A stretch of 64,000 nucleotides of DNA from the NCBI RefSeq assembly GCF_932294415.1, contig NC_065536.1:50716354-50780353 (forward strand), in the 5' to 3' direction. The stretch is from Quercus robur (Eukaryota; Streptophyta; Magnoliopsida; Fagales; Fagaceae). Under the pieces are notes generated by a model. That model made no database searches and was not told where the DNA came from. It saw only the letters and a list, made by a program, of their open reading frames with translations. This document shows, piece by piece, positions 51,627 to 63,215 of this stretch (within the stretch, counting starts at the first letter, position 1; each line of letters opens with the position of its first letter). The position numbers and the translations under genes were made by a program.

Positions 51627-51634
51627 TCTAGAAC

Positions 51635-52440
51635 AACCCAGAATAGTCCACAATTGAGAGACTAGAATAGTTGAAATTTATTTGAAACATCAAAACATAC
51701 TAGAATTTAGACCAAAACGGAATAGGAAGGGTAAGTGCACCAAATTAAGCATCGGAATGTAACAGAGTTTAAAGCCTTGGTTAGAGGGCTATAAATGAGC
51801 TGAGTATTATTGATTATTGAATTTTGAAGCTTGACTCATTAACAAGTGCAAAATGTTTAAGCTCGGCTAGAGTTTGAACCAAGTTTACAAACAATGTTTG
51901 AGTTTAAACTTGTCAGAAAGTTCAAAAGTTTTAGTTTGGCTTGGCTTGATTTATTAGTTAAATCAATTTCGAACTTGAGCTCAAATTGAAGCTTTTGAGC
52001 TCAAGATCCAAGATAAGTAGATTATCAAAGCCCATTTGGTTTGGAGTTTAGACTAGTGGTTTCAACTCCCAATTAATTAAAAGTTTAGTGAGATATGAGT
52101 TTAATTTTCAAGTTCATACTAAGTTTTACCAAGCTCATAAACTAGCCTAAGCTCAACTCATTTTTGATTAAGTCCATTGTTCACGAGTCTGTTCACAATG
52201 ATGGCTCCAAGAATCTTCTTCCAAGATAGTCATTAAAAAACTTAAATTAAACAAAATTTAATAAAAAGAAACTTGGATATATCAACACCATAAAAAAAGA
52301 AAATACAGATACATGAAATTTTACAATTTCTTTCTACAAGTTTTCATATTTTGAAATTGTTGCATGATAACATCAGTATCAATGCTATCAACTGTATCTC
52401 TTTCAATATACACAACCAAGCAATTTTTTATCTACTAAAG
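51635..52440. other. AT-rich intergenic DNA
   Basis: Repeated short phrases such as AAGCTTTTGAGCTC and GAGTTTAAACTTG near 51840-52150 suggest a decayed repeat. No gene seen. Confidence 0.5.
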
Positions 52441-52443
52441 TAA

Positions 52444-53588
52444 GAGCACTTGTATAATAAAATAAGAATCACATTTTAGCCAATCAAACCCAAAATTCAT
52501 CCTTATCATACCATACAAAGTTATATAATAATACATGGTTGCTATATATATATATAAGCATTGTTCACATTGTATTTCAATATTTTATTCTATTCTCTCT
52601 CCTTTTACTCTCATGTATCATCAGATCTCTCTCTCTCTCTATGAAGATAAAAAAAAGAAAAGTGATTATTTAAATAAAATATAATATAGAATAGATAATA
52701 TGATGTAGGTGTTTTTGAAAAGAGTTTAAATTCTGTAAGGATTTGGTGTAAAACCTCTTGTTTACACCCTCCAATACCATGATGACACATCGGCAATTTA
52801 CAAATTAGTGAATACATGCTATCACACACAATACTTTCTCCCTAATACCCAAAAACATTGAAGAAAGAAAAGAGAGCTTCTCTTCGTTGCTTCCATGGTT
52901 TCTCACTACAGACTGGATGGTGAGCTACCAATTATAATTAGAAAAACTAATTGTATGTCTAATTGTCTATAATCAAAGCAATAAATCCAACACAGTGCTG
53001 GCTTGGAGCAAAAGCAATAAATCCAACATAGTGCTTGCTTGGATCTGCAAAGATGGCATTGCTTGATTATGTCTATTGCTAGAAAACAAAAAGGCTTATT
53101 CTAAAATATACAGAAGGACATGGAAGTTTGTGGCGCTAAAGAGCAACAAAGCCAAAAACACCTTAGTTCATCTATGATGGAGATTCATCTATTTATCAAA
53201 CCAAGAAAATACACAGTGTATTTCTCAGTGATGATCCTAGCGTCAACTTCATTGCCCTCTCTGTCGTCGGCATTGATATCACAACCCTGCACTTTATCTT
53301 AAACCACTCCGTATCCAGCAACCAATAACGCGGAGGAAAGAACTTTGAAGTTTTTGAAATGGGGTATCGTGAGCAATTATTATGTGTGGTATGTCTTATT
53401 CACTTATTTGTACTTTCTGTGAAAAGCTGACATGGCATGGCATGCTAATATTAGAGGGGTAAAATAAGGGTTTTACACCACATCTTTACCAAATTTAGGC
53501 TCTATTGAAAATAGTTATGTAAAATTGAAAATGTAGGTTGTTATGCTAAAATATGTAGGAATTTTTGCATTAACTGATACGAATGCTC
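52444..53588. mobile_element. TIR element with TAA target duplication, carrying a nested foldback element
   Basis: Left end GAGCACTTGTAT, right end ATACGAATGCTC, flanked by TAA at 52441-52443 and 53589-53591. Same end type as the element at 33126. The matching ends are short and imperfect, so this call is moderate. The central part is taken up by another inverted-repeat element (52722-53502). Confidence 0.6.
52722..53502. mobile_element. MULE-like inverted-repeat element (third copy of the foldback family)
   Basis: The left end GAGTTTAAATTCTGTAAGG then GGTGTAAAACC pairs with GGGTTTTACACCACATC...AAATTTAGGCTC. The flanks TTTTGAAAA (52713-52721) and TATTGAAAA (53503-53511) agree at 8 of 9 bases. 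Its ends resemble those of the two elements at 26018 and 27303 (GTGTAAAA segment), but the interior differs and holds no gene. Confidence 0.65.
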
Positions 53589-53591
53589 TAA

Positions 53592-53995
53592 GCACTAACA
53601 TACTAGTTGTTAGAAAAAGTGCATATTAAGAAATGATTTTAAAATATGCCTTATGAAAATACAATTTTAAAAATTACAATGGAGTGTTTGGTAAAACTAC
53701 GGTTTGACAAATTAGCTATTAATCTAAAATTGCTGTCTCAAATGTAAAATTACTAAAAGGGACTTAACTTGCTATGAAAGATTATCTAGTATTTTGTTAT
53801 TAGAATCTTTTTATCTTTTCATCTTGCTAGGAAAAATTTCAAGTATTGAATCTTCTAGGGGAATATGTTTCACTCGAATTTTGGTCATTTCATAAAAGAC
53901 ATTCTATCTTCAACAAACTCTCTTTAGAGTTTCTCGTTCTCTCATACCTATAGACAAGATAATGTTGTAGCTTATGCTTTGGTAAGGAGAGCTTA
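53592..53995. other. intergenic DNA
   Basis: AT-rich; nothing recognised. Confidence 0.5.
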
Positions 53996-55063
53996 GCCTG
54001 TTTGGTTTTCACATTACTCATATCTAGTTTCCCATATCTCATTTTCGATGACTCAAAACTCATTTTCATATCTCATATTTCATTCTCTACTTTTTCTTAA
54101 CTCACTCTACAATGTGTTTGGCTCAAATATTTGGGTTTTGTTTTCAACTTACAACTCAACTTTAACTCAAAAGTTGTAGAGCCCACATGTCTATTTTTTT
54201 CAGAATGGTAACAATACCCAATCCGTGAAATTTTTCTCTCCCCACTCCTCTTTTATTTTTCTCACTGAAGCTATCCTTCTTCCTCTTTCATTTCTCATGT
54301 ACACACACATCAACAAGAACAATCCTATCAAAAACCTATGGCCAAACCCTCATAAACATACAAACACAAATGAATACAAACATAAACCTACAGGTACCCA
54401 AAGATGTTCAAATCAAAACCCACAAATACCCAAATAAAAAACCACAAATACAAACCCTCTTAAATGTACAAAGTTACAAACATAAACCCATAGATGCCCA
54501 AATCAAATCCGAACCCCAGACCACAAATCTGAACCCACAATAGCTACCCACATCTCAGATCCAAACCCACCATAGCCACACCACAAATCTGGTGGAGTGC
54601 ATTGTGTTCATCACGAAGAAGAAAGGAAGAAGCACCGGTGTGAGAAGTTAGAAAGAAAAAAAGAAAGAGGAAAAAAAAGAAAGAAAGAAAGAAAGAAGGA
54701 AGCTGTGGAGAGAAATTAGCAAAAGTGAGGAAGAAAGAAAGCAAAGGCAAAAGAAAGAAAGAGAAAAAGAAGGAGACGTTGGTTGGTGTCAGGAGTTGAG
54801 TGTGACAATACAATGTAATGGGTCCCACAATTTTCCTTTATTTACCAAATTGCCATTAAACTCATATCTCAAAAATCTGAAAACACCAAAAATGTGTTTT
54901 CATTTCTCATCACTCATTCTCAATATTTTGAGTAATGAGTGATGAGAATTGAATTATGAGAATCAAGCCAAACAACATTTCTCTGGTGGGGTCCATAATT
55001 TTTGGGTGATGAGTGATGGAAATTGAGATATGAGTGATGAAAACAAGTAAACCAAATAGGCAC
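53996..55063. mobile_element. Tourist-like TIR element, about 1.07 kb
   Basis: Left end GCCTGTTTGGTTTTCA followed by CATATCT; right end AAGTAAACCAAATAGGCAC preceded by AGATATGAGTGATG, an imperfect inverted repeat. TTA flanks both ends (53993-53995 and 55064-55066). The interior has a strong purine/pyrimidine bias (GAAA repeats 54651-54705). No transposase open frame. Confidence 0.6.
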
Positions 55064-55066
55064 TTA

Positions 55067-55498
55067 GGTTATGTTTGGTAATAGTTTTTGTTTTCTATTT
55101 TCAAAAACTTGTTTTTGGGAATATAAGGAAAAAACAATTTTCTTGTATTTTTGAAATCAAAAACATGTTTGGTTAGTTGAAATTAAAAAGATAATTTTTT
55201 GAAGAAAAAAAATAGAAAAATATTAAAATATGTTGTTACTAGGATTTGAACTCTAATGCTAACTCATTAAATGAGACAGATTTATTAAATTAAATGCGTA
55301 TTTTCATTGACTTTTAAAAATTAGAAACTAAAAACAGCCTTTCGCATGTTTTTAGTTTCCTTCACAAATTGAGTTTTGGGAATAGTTTTTGTTTTCTATC
55401 CATTTTGGGTTGCCAAACAAGTTTTTTAGTCTCAAAAATAGAAAATTGTTTTTGAAAATAGAAACTAAGGGGAAAAAACAGTTATCAAACATACCTTT
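55067..55498. mobile_element. second TIR element abutting the first
   Basis: The left GGTTATGTTTGGTAATAG and GTTTTCTATTTTCAAAAAC pair with GTTTTTGAAAATAGAAAC and TTATCAAACATACC on the right. It starts at the TTA that also ends the preceding element, so two insertions share or stack on one target site. Confidence 0.65.
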
Positions 55499-55915
55499 AG
55501 TTTCTTTTCCTTTACTGGTTTGGATGGAATTTGTTCCACCTTCCATTAAAAGTTTTGCGATGGCTAATTTTCCAATCCCTTAATTTAATCCCAAGAAGTT
55601 TTGATTCTCAAAAAAAAAAAAAAAAAAAAAATCCCTATTGAAATGCCCCCTTTCTAAAACACAAATAATTTGTGTTTTATAAGCCCCACAATCTTACACA
55701 ACAAATAAAAAAATGCCTTTGATCTAAGCCACAATAAAAACCAAACTTCTGCTGAGACAGAGAGAGAGAGAGAGAAAGTGAAGCATATGGCGAGCGAGAT
55801 GTGAGCATTTGTTCATAAAGAGGTGCGTTTGGCCTTTTCATTTCATAGAGATGATTTTTTCCTTATGTGTTTTGGGAATACTGGGTTCAAAAGCGAAGCT
55901 AATATTTAGGCCCTT

Positions 55916-56070
55916 GTGAGTTCTAGTTAGCCAAACCGGTAAAGTTTTTGATAGTTGAATAAGAGATCTAGGGTTCAATCTCCACCTACACCAAAAACTG
56001 ATTGGTGTCTTGGTTTGATGATAAAGGGCTATCATCAGGAGTGGACGTCATAGGTTAAAACTCTCTCAAA
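55916..56070 (+). mobile_element. tRNA-derived SINE, complete
   Basis: 155-bp body flanked by a perfect 15-bp target duplication AATATTTAGGCCCTT (55901-55915 and 56071-56085). Pol III box A TAGCCAAACCGG (55928-55939) and box B GGTTCAATCTCC (55972-55983) are at the normal spacing. The body (CTACACCAAAAACTGATTGG, GGGCTATCATCAGGAG) is shared with the split copy at 31926-32470. The long duplication shows LINE-machinery insertion. Confidence 0.93.
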
Positions 56071-56085
56071 AATATTTAGGCCCTT

Positions 56086-57550
56086 AGGCTGATTGTAACC
56101 TATGTATGGGGGCATTAAAGTGGTGGAACTATTGGATTTAAAAAAAAAATGGTCGGTTTATAGTTAGTTATTGTTGTCGTGTTTATCTTTAGTTTATTTC
56201 AAAAAAACAAAAAAATGGCTCAAATTTTATTTAGAGCTTTCATGCTTTTTATTTTTTATTTTTTTTATTTTAATTATATATATTTAATATTTTAGGGTGG
56301 TCAACCACCCATGTTAATTAAAAATTAATTTTTTAGGGTCATATAATTTTTTTTCCTAGGTCAGCACCCTAACTAATAGATAGCACCACTCCTACTAGTT
56401 CATGAACACTTTTTTTGGGGGGGGGGGGGGGGGTGGGTTCTGCTCATTTATTTAAATAAATCTAAAATTAAGACTCGACTTGTTTATAAACAAACAAACA
56501 CGAACAAACTTTTTATCGAACTAAGACAAGCTATTTATAAATGGTTTGGTTTATTTACTTCCCTAGCTAGAGGTACCAAATTTTAAGTGTTTATCTCTAA
56601 TGGCCTAATAAGAATGTTGACTTGATTGGAACCCTTTTAATGGTGCATAGGGTACGTATTTTTGTCATTACATAAACCTATCATGTAATATTGAATAGAT
56701 TTTTAATTTAAATTAAAAATTAAGGTAGATGAAAAAAATAACTTAAAATTAATAACAATAATTAATTTCTTTAAAAAGTATTAGACTTTTAATAGGGGAA
56801 TTATATACGTGTGGTAGAAGAATAAGGTATTCACTTGTGACAAAGTTTTTATGGCCTAACAAATTTTTGGATAATTTGAATGTGGTAGTGCGTGGAAATT
56901 GTTAATAGAGTGAGTTAGTGATAGGGATCGCAATAGGGTGGGATGAGTTGGATTAGGGGTGCTCTATTCCTGCCTTGTCTCCTCTTCAAGGTTGAGAAAA
57001 TTTGTATAGAGTGAGCAAGGACGGACTTAGGATTTTAAGTTAGTGGGGCTGGAGTATAAAGAAAAAAAAATTCAAATAGGCATCCATATAGTATTAAAAA
57101 ATTATAAATAGTCAAAATCTTTATTTCTAAATTCATTAAGATGCAATCATTTACCAACAAAGACAAACAAAAACAAAATAATGTCTTTTTTTAATACTAG
57201 ACTGTTTAGGATTTTTATTATTATTTGAAGTTAGAGCATTCACATTGATGGTGCTAAAAATTTTAGCTTTTAGTACCTCAAAAAGTTACTTTATACATTT
57301 AACCACCCCACTTTACAATACACCCAATACCGAATGTTTTATTTTATTTTTTACAACTTCATTTAAAATAATATAAACAATTCATTAAAATAATAAAAGA
57401 AGCGAGAGAATTTGAGTTTTTTAATTGAAGGAAGAAATATAATCTTAATAAAGTATTGTATTTTATTTTTAACAACTTGCTACAGTCAACTGGTATTTAT
57501 ACCGGTTTACTATAGTTGTAAAAAATTTAGCTTTAACTTCTCCAATAACA
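56086..57550. other. AT-rich intergenic DNA
   Basis: Contains a G run at 56413-56433. A segment beginning GAGCATTCACATTGATGG at 57234 resembles the left end of the TAA-duplication TIR family, but no matching right end was found. Confidence 0.5.
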
Positions 57551-59045
57551 AGGTTGCTGCATGATGATAACTCACTCTTCTATAGAGTTTTCAAGGCTAG
57601 ATTCTTTCCAAATGGGACTATTCTTGATGCTAAAGAAGCCCCATCTGCTTCTTATGCTTGGAAGAGTATCTTGAAAGGTCAGGAAGTCATTAAAAAGGGA
57701 GCTTTATGGTGGGTGGGAGATGGGAAGCAAATTAGAATTTGGGGGGATAACTGGCTGCCTTCTAAGAATGTAGCAAGAATTACAACTCCAGTTATGTGGG
57801 GTCAAGAAAATTCTAGTGTTGAAGTGCTCATAAATCCTGTCACAAGGTGTTGGAGAAATGAAGTTATAGACCATGTCTTTAATCCGGTTGAAGCTGAGAT
57901 GATCAAAGCCATTCCCCTAAGCTCATCAAGTCAGGTTGATACACTGATATGGCCTTTCAATCCATCGGGTCAATATTCAGTGAAATCCGGCTACAAATTT
58001 CTGCAGGAGTGTGCAGAAAATTCACATGCATCAGCCCAAGAATCTGCCTTTTGGAAAAAAGTTTGGGGTTTAGAAGTACCTAGCAAAGTTAAAAACTTTG
58101 TCTGGCGTGCTTGTAGGGAGGCCTTGCCCACTAGGAAAAATTTGCAGCGGAGAAAAATAGTCCCCGATGGCCTTTGCGATCTTTGCAAGGCCGGGGAGGA
58201 GTGCTCACATGCTTTATTTTTTTGTTCTGATGTGCAGGTAATTTGGAGCTCGGAGTGGCCATGGATTTCGGGTTTGCAAGGAAGCACCGTGAAAGAAATT
58301 TTCGGCTATGCTTTTGAGGAAAATATGGATGTTGCACTACTCGCTTTCACGAGTTGGTCTGTGTGGAATCGAAGAAATCAATTGCAGTTTAAGGAGAGTG
58401 CGTGCCCACTGAATAAGATATTACCGTTAGCAAAGGAGAGGAAAAGGGAGTTCCAACACCTTGAACCAACAACTCTGAAGATGCAGCATAAAAAACACAC
58501 CAGATGGAAGCCTCCGGACAGGGACTGTTACAAGGTTAACTACAATAGAGCAATCTTTGAGCAACAAGGGAAAGCAGGCCTGGGCGTTGTCATCCGAAAC
58601 TCAAATGGGGAAGTTGTGGCATCTATGTCCCAGCTAGTTCAGCTCCCCACAACAGTTTCACAGGTGGAAGCAATGTCAGCAAGAAAAGGGACGGAATTTG
58701 CTCTTGAGATCGGTTTTGATAAAAACATCTAGGAGGGCGACTCTGAGATCGTCTACAAAGACCTCATGAATAATGGTTCCTCTCTGGCTTTACATGGTCA
58801 TTTGATACAGGATGTAAAAGTTTTAGTTCCTTTATTCTCTAGCATCTGTTTTATAGCCATGTTAGTCGGACAGGAAATCAAGCAGCCCATTCACTAGCTA
58901 GAAGGGCTATTCTTTTAGAAAATTTAAATGTCTGGATGGAAGATGTACCACCAGACATCCTTGATGTAATTCAGGCTAATTTCAGCCCCCCTTGAAGGTT
59001 TAATATAAGTGCATTGTTCTTTCTCAAAAAAAAAAAAAAAAAAAG
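57551..59045 (+). mobile_element. 5'-truncated L1 LINE
   Basis: 1495 bp, flanked by 14-bp duplications CTTCTCCAATAACA (57537-57550 and 59046-59059), with an A tail at 59025-59044. It keeps only the 3' part of ORF2. Its protein differs from the LINE at 34035, so it is another L1 family. Confidence 0.92.
57554..58995 (+). pseudogene. 3' part of LINE ORF2 (zinc-finger RVT region and RNase H)
   Basis: Open for 392 codons to TAG 58730-58732, where a tryptophan would be usual after KNI. Visible: WWVGDGKQIRIWGDNWLP, PSKVKNFVWRACREALPT, CDLCKAGEECSHALFFC (zinc-binding), then the RNase H segment WKPPDRDCYKVNYN and GLGVVIRNSNGEVV. Past the stop the same frame goes on (EGDSEIVYKDL), then shifts by one base near 58845 and continues to the RNase H end (HVSRTGNQAAHSLARRA) with a stop near 58993. 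The first RNase H aspartate position reads asparagine (NYN), so activity is doubtful. Confidence 0.88.
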
Positions 59046-59059
59046 CTTCTCCAATAACA

Positions 59060-59723
59060 TATAATTTTTTGGTTCTTTGGTGGTAAAATATTTTTTTTTT
59101 TTTTTTTTTTTTTTTGTTGTTGCTAAAATACAATTACAATTGTGAATATTTTTATTGTTTTTGTTAAGTTTTTTGGTTAGGTAGTTGCTATTTGGGTGAG
59201 ACTAATTAGGTTTATTGTGGAGAAAGGGTGCCTAAGGTTTTGGAAGGGGGCCTAACTACAAAAATGAAAAATAATATAACTAAAAAAAGAAAAAAAATTT
59301 TGTTTGGACCCAGGGGGGCCTGGGCCCCCACTTGGTTCTGTCCCTGAGAGCGAGAGCAGAATAGGTTAGATTTAGAATGAAATGAGTAAATCTGCATATG
59401 GCAAAATGGGACAAAACAAGACAAGACATACGGGATAAGAAAGTTTTGCAATCCCTAATTGGTGGGGGATTTATAGTGCCAGAATGTGGTGATGTGTTGA
59501 TAGCCATAATGATTTTCAATTGGGCAATATTTTCAGGTTGTATTATTTTCTTTAATGACTATCACACTTTCATCGTAATCACATGGAAATTACAGATAGC
59601 ATCATTATGCCAAACACGGTATTTTGGATCAATAGCATCATTATGATATAAGTTGAACGAGCCTAATCCAAATTTTCTGAAAGAACATAAATTGTAATAA
59701 CAATAATAAATAGAGTCTTGTCA
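59060..59723. other. intergenic DNA
   Basis: A poly-T run at 59090-59115; the remainder is AT-rich with no recognised gene. Confidence 0.5.
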
Positions 59724-59733
59724 AAAAAAAAAA

Positions 59734-59779
59734 AAAGTCATAAAAGTGATATATGAAGACATAAATATATATATACATA

Positions 59780-59818
<39 letters not shown>

Positions 59819-59839
59819 GTCTTCATATATCACTTTTAT

Positions 59840-59842
<3 letters not shown>
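59734..59842. repeat. AT-rich perfect palindrome with poly-A/poly-T borders
   Basis: AGTCATAAAAGTGATATATG and the following GAAGACATAAATATA are mirrored by TATTTATGTCTTC and CATATATCACTTTTATGACT, an inverted repeat of about 35 bp per arm round a TA-rich centre. A poly-A run lies before it and a poly-T run of about 28 after it, extending the symmetry. It may be a small MITE or a site of hairpin-driven duplication. Confidence 0.8.
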
Positions 59843-59871
<29 letters not shown>

Positions 59872-60069
59872 GTGTGGTTATTTTAACCCAAGACACAAAT
59901 AAATCAAACGAATGAAAACATGACATATAGACATCTAGAAATTCCTTTTATCTAATGGATTCAACAGTCATAATATTATTCCCTGTACGGAAAAAGCAAA
60001 TCTAGACAGGTAGATATTCATATAATTTTCATCGCCATCATCTGATTCTGAACTAATGCCAATTTTAGT

Positions 60070-61986
60070 TCATGAGAAGAACTCGTACTCCTTGGCTCTA
60101 AGGATGATAGTCCTTAGTCCCCCAATAGGTGCTACAATCATCAATGCCACACCAAGCACAATGCAGATCTGAAATGCAAGTTAAAACAAAATTATGTTAA
60201 GAAATAAGAAAAAGTAGGCAAAAGATTACACAATTCTTTTTGGTATGATATATAAAGCAATTTTTAACATACCCAATTGGCCATCCAAGTTATGCTGAAA
60301 GGTCTGGGTTTATAGATGATGAGCCAAATGATGCAGGGGAGCTGCAAAGATATAAAAAAACATAAACTTTAGCATTCTATTGGATTATTTTCTATGAACT
60401 TTGAAGAATAAGCAGTCCATTTAAGTTTGTAGTATTTTGAAATGGTTGAGGAAGGAAAGAAGAATCATTTGCTTACAAAGTATGTTGTTGGGGCCAAAAC
60501 AAGTCCTCCAAAGAAACCAAGGAGACCACCGAAGAAAGGGATTATTATCCCGACCATCATTGTAAACGCTGCAGTCAAAAAACAAGAATGAAAGAAAGAA
60601 AGAAAGAAAGAAAGAAAGAAGAATTATCATGCAAAAAAGGTAGAGTTACATAATTAGTAATGCTACCAATTGAAACATGCAATCGGAATTCATGTGAGAG
60701 AGGAGTGTAAACTTACCAACATATACATTGCGAGTGATAAATCGGAGTGTGAAAGATGGTTTGAACTTCAATTTCTTCACCAGAAAAGTTTCCATCATGT
60801 CAAACACTGGTATAGCATATATCTGTGCTTTTCAACGATTTGGTTAAAAATAATGACTGACAAAAACAAACTCTGTTATATCAATAACTTTTGAGAACAT
60901 GATCTTCTCTATTTCATGGTTAAGATTTTATTTTCAGAAACTAATAGTGTGTAGAGTGTGGTATTGGAAACACCTTTAGACTGGTAATGCTTAATCTGAA
61001 CCATAAAATAGATTAATTTCAAATGGAGAGGATGTTAACACTCAGTTTTGACAGAAAATTGGAAATATATTCGAACATGAAATGTTGAAACGCACCTGGT
61101 AGCTTCCAATGACATGGATAACAACAAACATGTTAGCTGCTGCAATAAGCCAACGAGGTTTCTCTAGTGTCAAGAGGATGTTGTCATCAACAGAATTTCC
61201 AAACATCCAGTACCCGATCAGAGCAACAGGGAAGTAGCAAATGGCCACAACGATATATGCAACAACCACTCCTTTCCACATGGGGCCCTTTGAAGGTTTC
61301 TCTGGAGTAGAAGGGATTGTTGCTTGGATTTCCAAAACCACATTGTGACCAGCATAGGCAAATGCTACATCTCCCAAGGCGGTGAAGAAGTTAAAAGTAA
61401 TTCCGACTGCGCTTTTGGCTGAGTAACCGTAGTCCACATCTGGTTCAACACCCTTTGCAGCAGAAGCTGCCCAAGCAATAGTGGAGTAACTGCAAAAACA
61501 ACCCCCCAAAAGGGGTTTTGAAGAAAAATACATTAATCTAAAAGTTTCAATGATGTACATAAAATTTTCAGGTAATGTTAACATGGGTGGTTTTTGTATT
61601 ACGTTAAGGACATGACTGCTGCAGCCAGTGAGATACCGGAAATAGAGTTGAAGTTGGGGAGATGAGATAGAACAAAGTGCACAGAAGCGAAAATCATGAT
61701 GAAGTAAGTGGTCCTGATAGATTTGCAATTGGGGCAAACTAGTTCATGGAACTTCTGCAATGATCTCCCTCCTGTGACCATGTACACAATGTCTGTACTA
61801 ATTTCAACAACTAGCTGTTGAGGCACCACAATCCAAAGTCCAAGCTTTTCACCAAAGGCATGCTGACCAAGCTCATGGTACCTATCAAACCGCTTACCCG
61901 GAACCATTTCGTGCATCTCAACCATTTGCCATAGAGTGTAGAAGGTGATGATCCATGACAAAATAAGGACAGTGACACCAGGACCC
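60070..61986 (-). CDS. LHT1: lysine/histidine transporter-like amino acid permease, 3' six exons (partial)
   Basis: Minus-strand exons: 61986-61603, 61489-61096, 60822-60717, 60568-60477, 60341-60273, 60168-60070 (TGA). All junctions are GT-AG with matching phases, giving 380 aa. The first exon, which in LHT proteins encodes about 60 residues ending in the GW before GPGV, is not present up to the window end. The product is a plasma-membrane proton/amino acid symporter of the AAAP family. Visible: [47 protein letters not shown]-type segment, [53 protein letters not shown] and the end EYEFFS. The symbol marks the closest family; LHT2 or another paralogue is possible. Confidence 0.9.
60591..60620. 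repeat. GAAA microsatellite in a transporter intron
   Basis: (GAAA)n between transporter exons 60822-60717 and 60568-60477. Confidence 0.85.
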
Positions 61987-62000
61987 CTAATATTCCACAC

Positions 62001-62630
62001 AAAAAAAAAAAAAAAAAAATCATTTGGTTATAATGATGTATTAGCAACCTACCAATCTGTTCTGTTGAAAACAGAAGCAAAACTTTAATTAATTTAAAGT
62101 GTTTATATACCCAGAAATGATTAGGAACAAAATCGTAGGTTAAACACCAATCTAACATTATGATTAACAGAACAGAAGAAAATAAAACCTATTCCGATTC
62201 AAATATTCTATTGAACAATCCCTTGCAAAGTTTTAACCCTCAAACATTAGGAAAAACGAAAGGACAGGAAAAAAAAATTGAAGGTACAACAAGTTAAAAG
62301 TATTTTGTTTCTAAAACTTTGTATAGATATTCATCCAAACAAAAACTAAAATTTTTATGAACATCTTTTATAAGAATTTTTTTTAATAAAAAAAAAAAAC
62401 ACAATTCATGATTATTCTACCTGTAAGGTCATAATAATCAAGTTTTTGAGACAATTTGTGCAGAACCCAGGAATGAAATACTATAACAATTACAACAACC
62501 AAGTTTTACTCTTAAAATTTTAAGGTTTATTATGGATTCTCAACAAATTAATCAAAGTGGATCACATATATTCTTTTTTGCTAAAAATGAAATACCATCA
62601 AGATATACTAATTTTTTTTTATTATATTTT
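62001..62630. other. intron or upstream region of the transporter gene
   Basis: AT-rich, with A runs at 62002-62020 and 62389-62399. No exon matching the missing transporter N terminus was found on the minus strand. If the gene is intact, this belongs to its first intron. Confidence 0.5.
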
Positions 62631-62639
62631 TTTGCTAAG

Positions 62640-63215
62640 TACCATCAAAATATACTAATTAAATATGAAAGAAACGTACCATCTACCTTGTTTATGAGAC
62701 AAACATCAAATTAGCATAGACCCCAAAAACCAAATACTATCAAAATACTAATTATATAGACATGAAACAAACTTTTCATATCCATATCCACCGTATTTAT
62801 GGTTAAAAAAACATGATTTTTTCACGTAATCCAGAAACCAAGTACTGTACCACCGCACACTCTTAGTGTGATGATCACTCCACGTATAAGTGTTTGTGGG
62901 GTGTGAGGAGGAAATGGTCGGGGTTCAAGTCTCCAGAAGAGAGTTTTGCATACATATATATTTAGATTTGGTTAGAGTAGAATTTTTATCTTATATGTAT
63001 AAAAAAAGAAACCAAATACTGTAAAAATACTAATTAGACAAAAAACAAACTTTCCATGTCCATATTCACCATTGTCTATTACCAGACAAACAAGATTTTT
63101 GCATAGAAACCAAATACTTTCAAAATACTAAATATATAAGATATGAAACAAATTTTTCATATCCATTTCCACCATGTTTATGATTAAACAAACAAGATAG
63201 TTGCACGGAAGCCAA
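62640..63215. repeat. tandem repeat of about 100 bp, four diverged units, interrupted by a SINE
   Basis: Units begin at ACCAAATACTRTCAAAATACTAATT-like points near 62640, 62730, 63012 and 63113, and contain GAAACAAACTTTTCATATCC and CACCRTRTTTATG. The SINE at 62850 sits at the boundary of units 2 and 3. Confidence 0.75.
62850..63006 (+). mobile_element. tRNA-derived SINE, a second family
   Basis: Flanked by AGAAACCAAGTACTGTA (62833-62849) and AGAAACCAAATACTGTA (63007-63023), 16 of 17 bases the same. A box A-like TAGTGTGATGATCACTC lies near 62864 and box B GGGTTCAAGTCTC near 62921. The body ends with TAGAGTAGAATTTTTATC, a short T/A stretch and an A run. It differs from the SINE family at 55916 and 31926. 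The flanking match lies inside a tandem repeat, so part of it could pre-exist, but the unit carries this phrase only once. Confidence 0.8.

Noticed and set aside
57234..57536. Further TIR element with a GAGCATTC left end
   Set aside because: No matching right end or target duplication could be found.
62001..62158. Continuation of the transporter frame upstream of its exon
   Set aside because: The sequence before 61986 is an A/T run and intron-like; the reading loses transporter homology at a good acceptor site.
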